From Microglena sp. YARC (lineage: Eukaryota; Chlorophyta; Chlorophyceae; Chlamydomonadales; Chlamydomonadaceae), in assembly GCA_022414725.1 (NCBI GenBank), contig CM039467.1, forward strand, positions 13,940,658 through 14,004,657: DNA of 64,000 bases, written 5' to 3'. Positions 61,753 to 64,000 of the stretch are shown here, piece by piece (position 1 is the first letter of the stretch; each line of letters starts with the position of its first letter). The notes below the pieces were generated by a model that was given only the letters and a program-made list of their open reading frames with translations, made no database searches and had not been told where the DNA came from. The position numbers and the translations under genes are program-made.

Positions 61753-62598
61753 TATCCAGGTGGGCATGCTGGGTCCAGGTGGGCATGCATGTAGTGTTAG
61801 GGTTGCGAGTTGCGGTTAGGCACGCTGGCACACAAACAAAATCAAACTGCCCGGCCCGCTACACACTGCATTGCACACAAGCACATACGAGTTGCCCCTC
61901 CCCCTTGCATTACACCAAATGCCCTCCCACTTGTGCATTGCGCAGTGCTGCACAAGCGCGATTGTGAGGCTGGAGGTGGACGCAACAGCAAGGCTTTGAT
62001 GGCGGAAGGGCGGTCGGGGGGGAAGGCTATTAGGTTGGTAGGGAAGAGCATTGAGCATTTTTTTTATTAGCTACGCAGCTGTTTAGCATGCACAAGGAGC
62101 TGATGGGTACCGGTGGCAAGTGGGGGCCTTGAAATGCCCCAAAAGTGCCATTGAACGCTCTGCCTCTTCCTAGATGCCGTTTGTTGCTCTTTCAATTGCT
62201 TAGGCTTTCTGGACAGTCTCAGCTCACCGATTGTGCTCTGCTTTCTTGCTTCTTTTTTTTGTGGGTATGTGGAGCGAACATGTCACACCACGAAGGGGGC
62301 CATCATCCTCGATTGTTGCTTTGGTCCTCAATGTTTTTCCATTGAAACTGATGGTTTCCATCTGCAAGCACAAAAACACCCTCATTCAGCCCCCGATTCG
62401 CAGCAAGCTCAATGCAGACCCCCCCCACTTCTAGATCACAGTCTATTGCAGTCCATCCCATTGCACACCATGGCAATTCATAGCTGTCCGGTCTGACATG
62501 CTGCCGCTGGACATGGTGAACGGTATACAGCCTGCCATGTGTACGAGCTTGTGGATGGCTGCATTTGGCAGCTACGGAAGATCATGAACTGATGCCCC

Positions 62599-62724
62599 AT
62601 GACAGGCGGCGTTCACCACATCACCCACTGCCAGCTTGACAACGGCACATGGGTGTTGATCGACTGGAGCCTTGGCCAGTTCAAGCCGCTTCCATCAGGA
62701 GTCGAGCTGCTGCTGTACTTGTGA
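62599..62724 (+). CDS. Short papain-like-end ORF (unit 3)
   Basis: It has the same 41-residue frame as 55851-55976, with no change that breaks it, which supports it as real coding sequence. It overlaps the end of methyltransferase-like gene 2. Confidence 0.35.
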   Translation: MTGGVHHITHCQLDNGTWVLIDWSLGQFKPLPSGVELLLYL

Positions 62725-63354
62725 TGACCCTGCATGCATGATCCCACCATCGCGTATAATACACCCAGGTGTTGGATCCTGGGCGGCAGGGCATGGCATT
62801 TGTGACTACTGCCTGACCCTCATGCATACTTGTTTCATCCATGAAGTTATAGTACTCTTGCTGCATGGCCCCATCAGCTGCGAGCCCGTGCGGCAATAGC
62901 TCAGGAAGAAGTGAAAGTCATACAACGCTTGTCTGGTGCGAAAGGTGTGTGATGCGTATATGCCTTGTACGATGAACTTTGTGGTGGGTGCGATGGACAT
63001 GATGCGTTGCATTTCGGCCTGCAGGGCAGCGAATGAGAACACAATGATGGGGCGAGCATCGGACTCTTTGTGTAGTGCATCTACATAGCTTTGGATGTGT
63101 GAGATTGCTGCACTGGTTATGGACCTGTCCATGAACATAACATGTTGTAACAAGAACCCCAGCTTGGCGATTTCTATGCAAACTGCAACTTCTTGCTTGG
63201 CGCACCCACAACCGATGAACAATGGCACAAGAGTCTCGCCTTTCTCCATGCCTGTTGTCAGGTGTTCTGCAATACCTCTCACATCCATGCATGATGATGT
63301 TGGCTCAATGGATGCGTCCAACTCATGGGAGAGCACAACGACGTAGTGTGACAT
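62681..63354 (-). pseudogene. Methyltransferase-like protein 2, C-terminally frame-shifted copy (unit 3)
   Basis: Same gene as 55933-56604. The N-terminal 165 residues or so are in one frame and show the uninterrupted stretch from GCGCAKQE to MFMDRSIT. Extra bases near 62886-62893 (gagcccgtgcggcaat) shift the last third. Confidence 0.6.
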
Positions 63355-63802
63355 ATTATACTAATGGTGCACAGCTCTTCCTATACCTTAGCCGCGTAAA
63401 ATTCGCGTTTGCTTCGCGTTCCATAAGTTCTGTCACAGAATCACTATTTTTATCTTAGCTACACCATAGGTAGCTACGAGTTGTCTTATCGCATTCCGCG
63501 GATTGCATCCAAGATCTAGCCGCGGAAATCCAAGATACAGCTAGCTACTACTGGTGTACTGCTTCTTTGATCGCTTTCATTCTTTTCTCTTCGCACACCA
63601 AAGCTGTCTGACCGTTTTGATATTTTCAACACTAATTGTTGCGAATGCCGCATTTCCCACACAGTAGTGGGTGAAATGGAGTATTCAGCCGCGCGACGCA
63701 AGATCCCGCAGGACGCATTCATATTTCAAATACCCGTAACCCCCCGGGCAAAACCAGGAGTAACCACCGCCAGTGTTTTCTCAGTAGTACTGTCCTGCCC
63801 GG

Positions 63803-63809
63803 TATAAAA
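63803..63809 (+). promoter_or_regulatory. TATA box of the H3-tail-like gene (unit 3)
   Basis: TATAAAA lies 95 bases before the ATG at 63898, in the same context as in units 1 and 2. Confidence 0.65.
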
Positions 63810-63897
63810 TCAAGTGCACAGTCACCGGGGGCACTAAATTCTTGGTGCCTCAAGCTGCTGAGCCTTGATCTTAACCAAATTTCGAGTTTCGTTTACC

Positions 63898-64000
63898 ATG
63901 GCCCGCACCAAGAAGACCGCGCGCATGGAGACCGGCGGCAGGAAGCCCGCCCCACCTAAGAAGACCAACGCGCCTCCTACCAAGACCTCCAAGAAGGCCA
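63898..64000 (+). CDS. Protein with histone H3 tail-like N-terminus, cut by window end (unit 3)
   Basis: The first 34 codons are present and begin MARTKKTARMETGG, as in units 1 and 2. Two base changes (ccacctaag, gacctccaag) are synonymous, and one lies just upstream of the ATG (gtttacc versus gattacc). This is mild evidence that the tail is under protein-level constraint. Confidence 0.7.
   Translation, partial: MARTKKTARMETGGRKPAPPKKTNAPPTKTSKKA

Larger units (their letters stand above)
44599..64000. repeat. Head-to-tail array of a 6.73-6.75 kb unit, 2.9 copies
   Basis: Units run 44599-51330, 51331-58076 and 58077 to the window end; each starts at cagatgctggaactcatcgg. Left of 44599 the sequence differs from that at the internal junctions, which marks the array edge. 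Units are nearly identical. Units 2 and 3 share substitutions against unit 1 (for example gagttcgaagctg versus gagttcaaagctg, and ctagagacacc versus ctacagacacc), so they separated more recently. Gene order per unit: tail of the 44347 gene (+), methyltransferase-like 1 (-), unknown beta-rich protein (-), unknown helical protein (+), short papain-like ORF (+), methyltransferase-like 2 (-), H3-tail-like gene (+). No reverse transcriptase, integrase or terminal repeats were seen. Confidence 0.95.

Overview
The window is nuclear DNA of a eukaryote, probably a protist or alga with a bloated, repeat-rich genome. Evidence: housekeeping genes split by GT-AG introns of about 0.7-4.4 kb, no operon structure, many micro- and minisatellites and poly-G/poly-C tracts, and interspersed non-coding elements. 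CCCTAAA-type telomere-like motifs occur inside introns. I cannot place the lineage.

Layout: 1-2843 is a 24-bp minisatellite. 3973-14475 (+) is a five-exon gene whose spliced product looks like the ribosome-biogenesis factor SLX9. 16468-19265 (+) is a three-exon gene for an unrecognised four-helix membrane protein. 21615-23201 (-) is an intronless CCT2 (chaperonin TCP-1 beta). 24877-42226 (+) is a ten-exon VPS45 (Sec1/Munc18 family), whose spliced frame closes to 612 codons plus stop. A hAT-like non-autonomous element with an 8-bp target duplication sits in an SLX9 intron.

The most striking host feature is the structure of the introns. In SLX9, the membrane-protein gene and VPS45, many introns contain arrays of degenerate copies of the neighbouring exon edge together with its splice site. 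Donor-side copies follow the 5' exon and acceptor-side copies precede the 3' exon. The copy adjoining the complete exon is the one that gives the conserved protein. One spot in VPS45 intron 5 still reads colinearly across the exon 5/exon 6 junction.

From 44599 to the window end lies a head-to-tail array of a 6.73-6.75 kb unit (two full copies and a third cut by the window). It carries compact, convergent and divergent genes: two proteins with methyltransferase-like glycine motifs, two unknown proteins, a short ORF resembling the end of a papain-like fold, and a TATA-driven gene whose product starts with a close imitation of the histone H3 tail. That imitation has Met at the K9 position and Glu at the S10 position. 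The array junction cuts through two genes, so the unit is probably a fragment of a larger element that was amplified. Many differences between units are single-base indels that break ORFs, which may be assembly errors.
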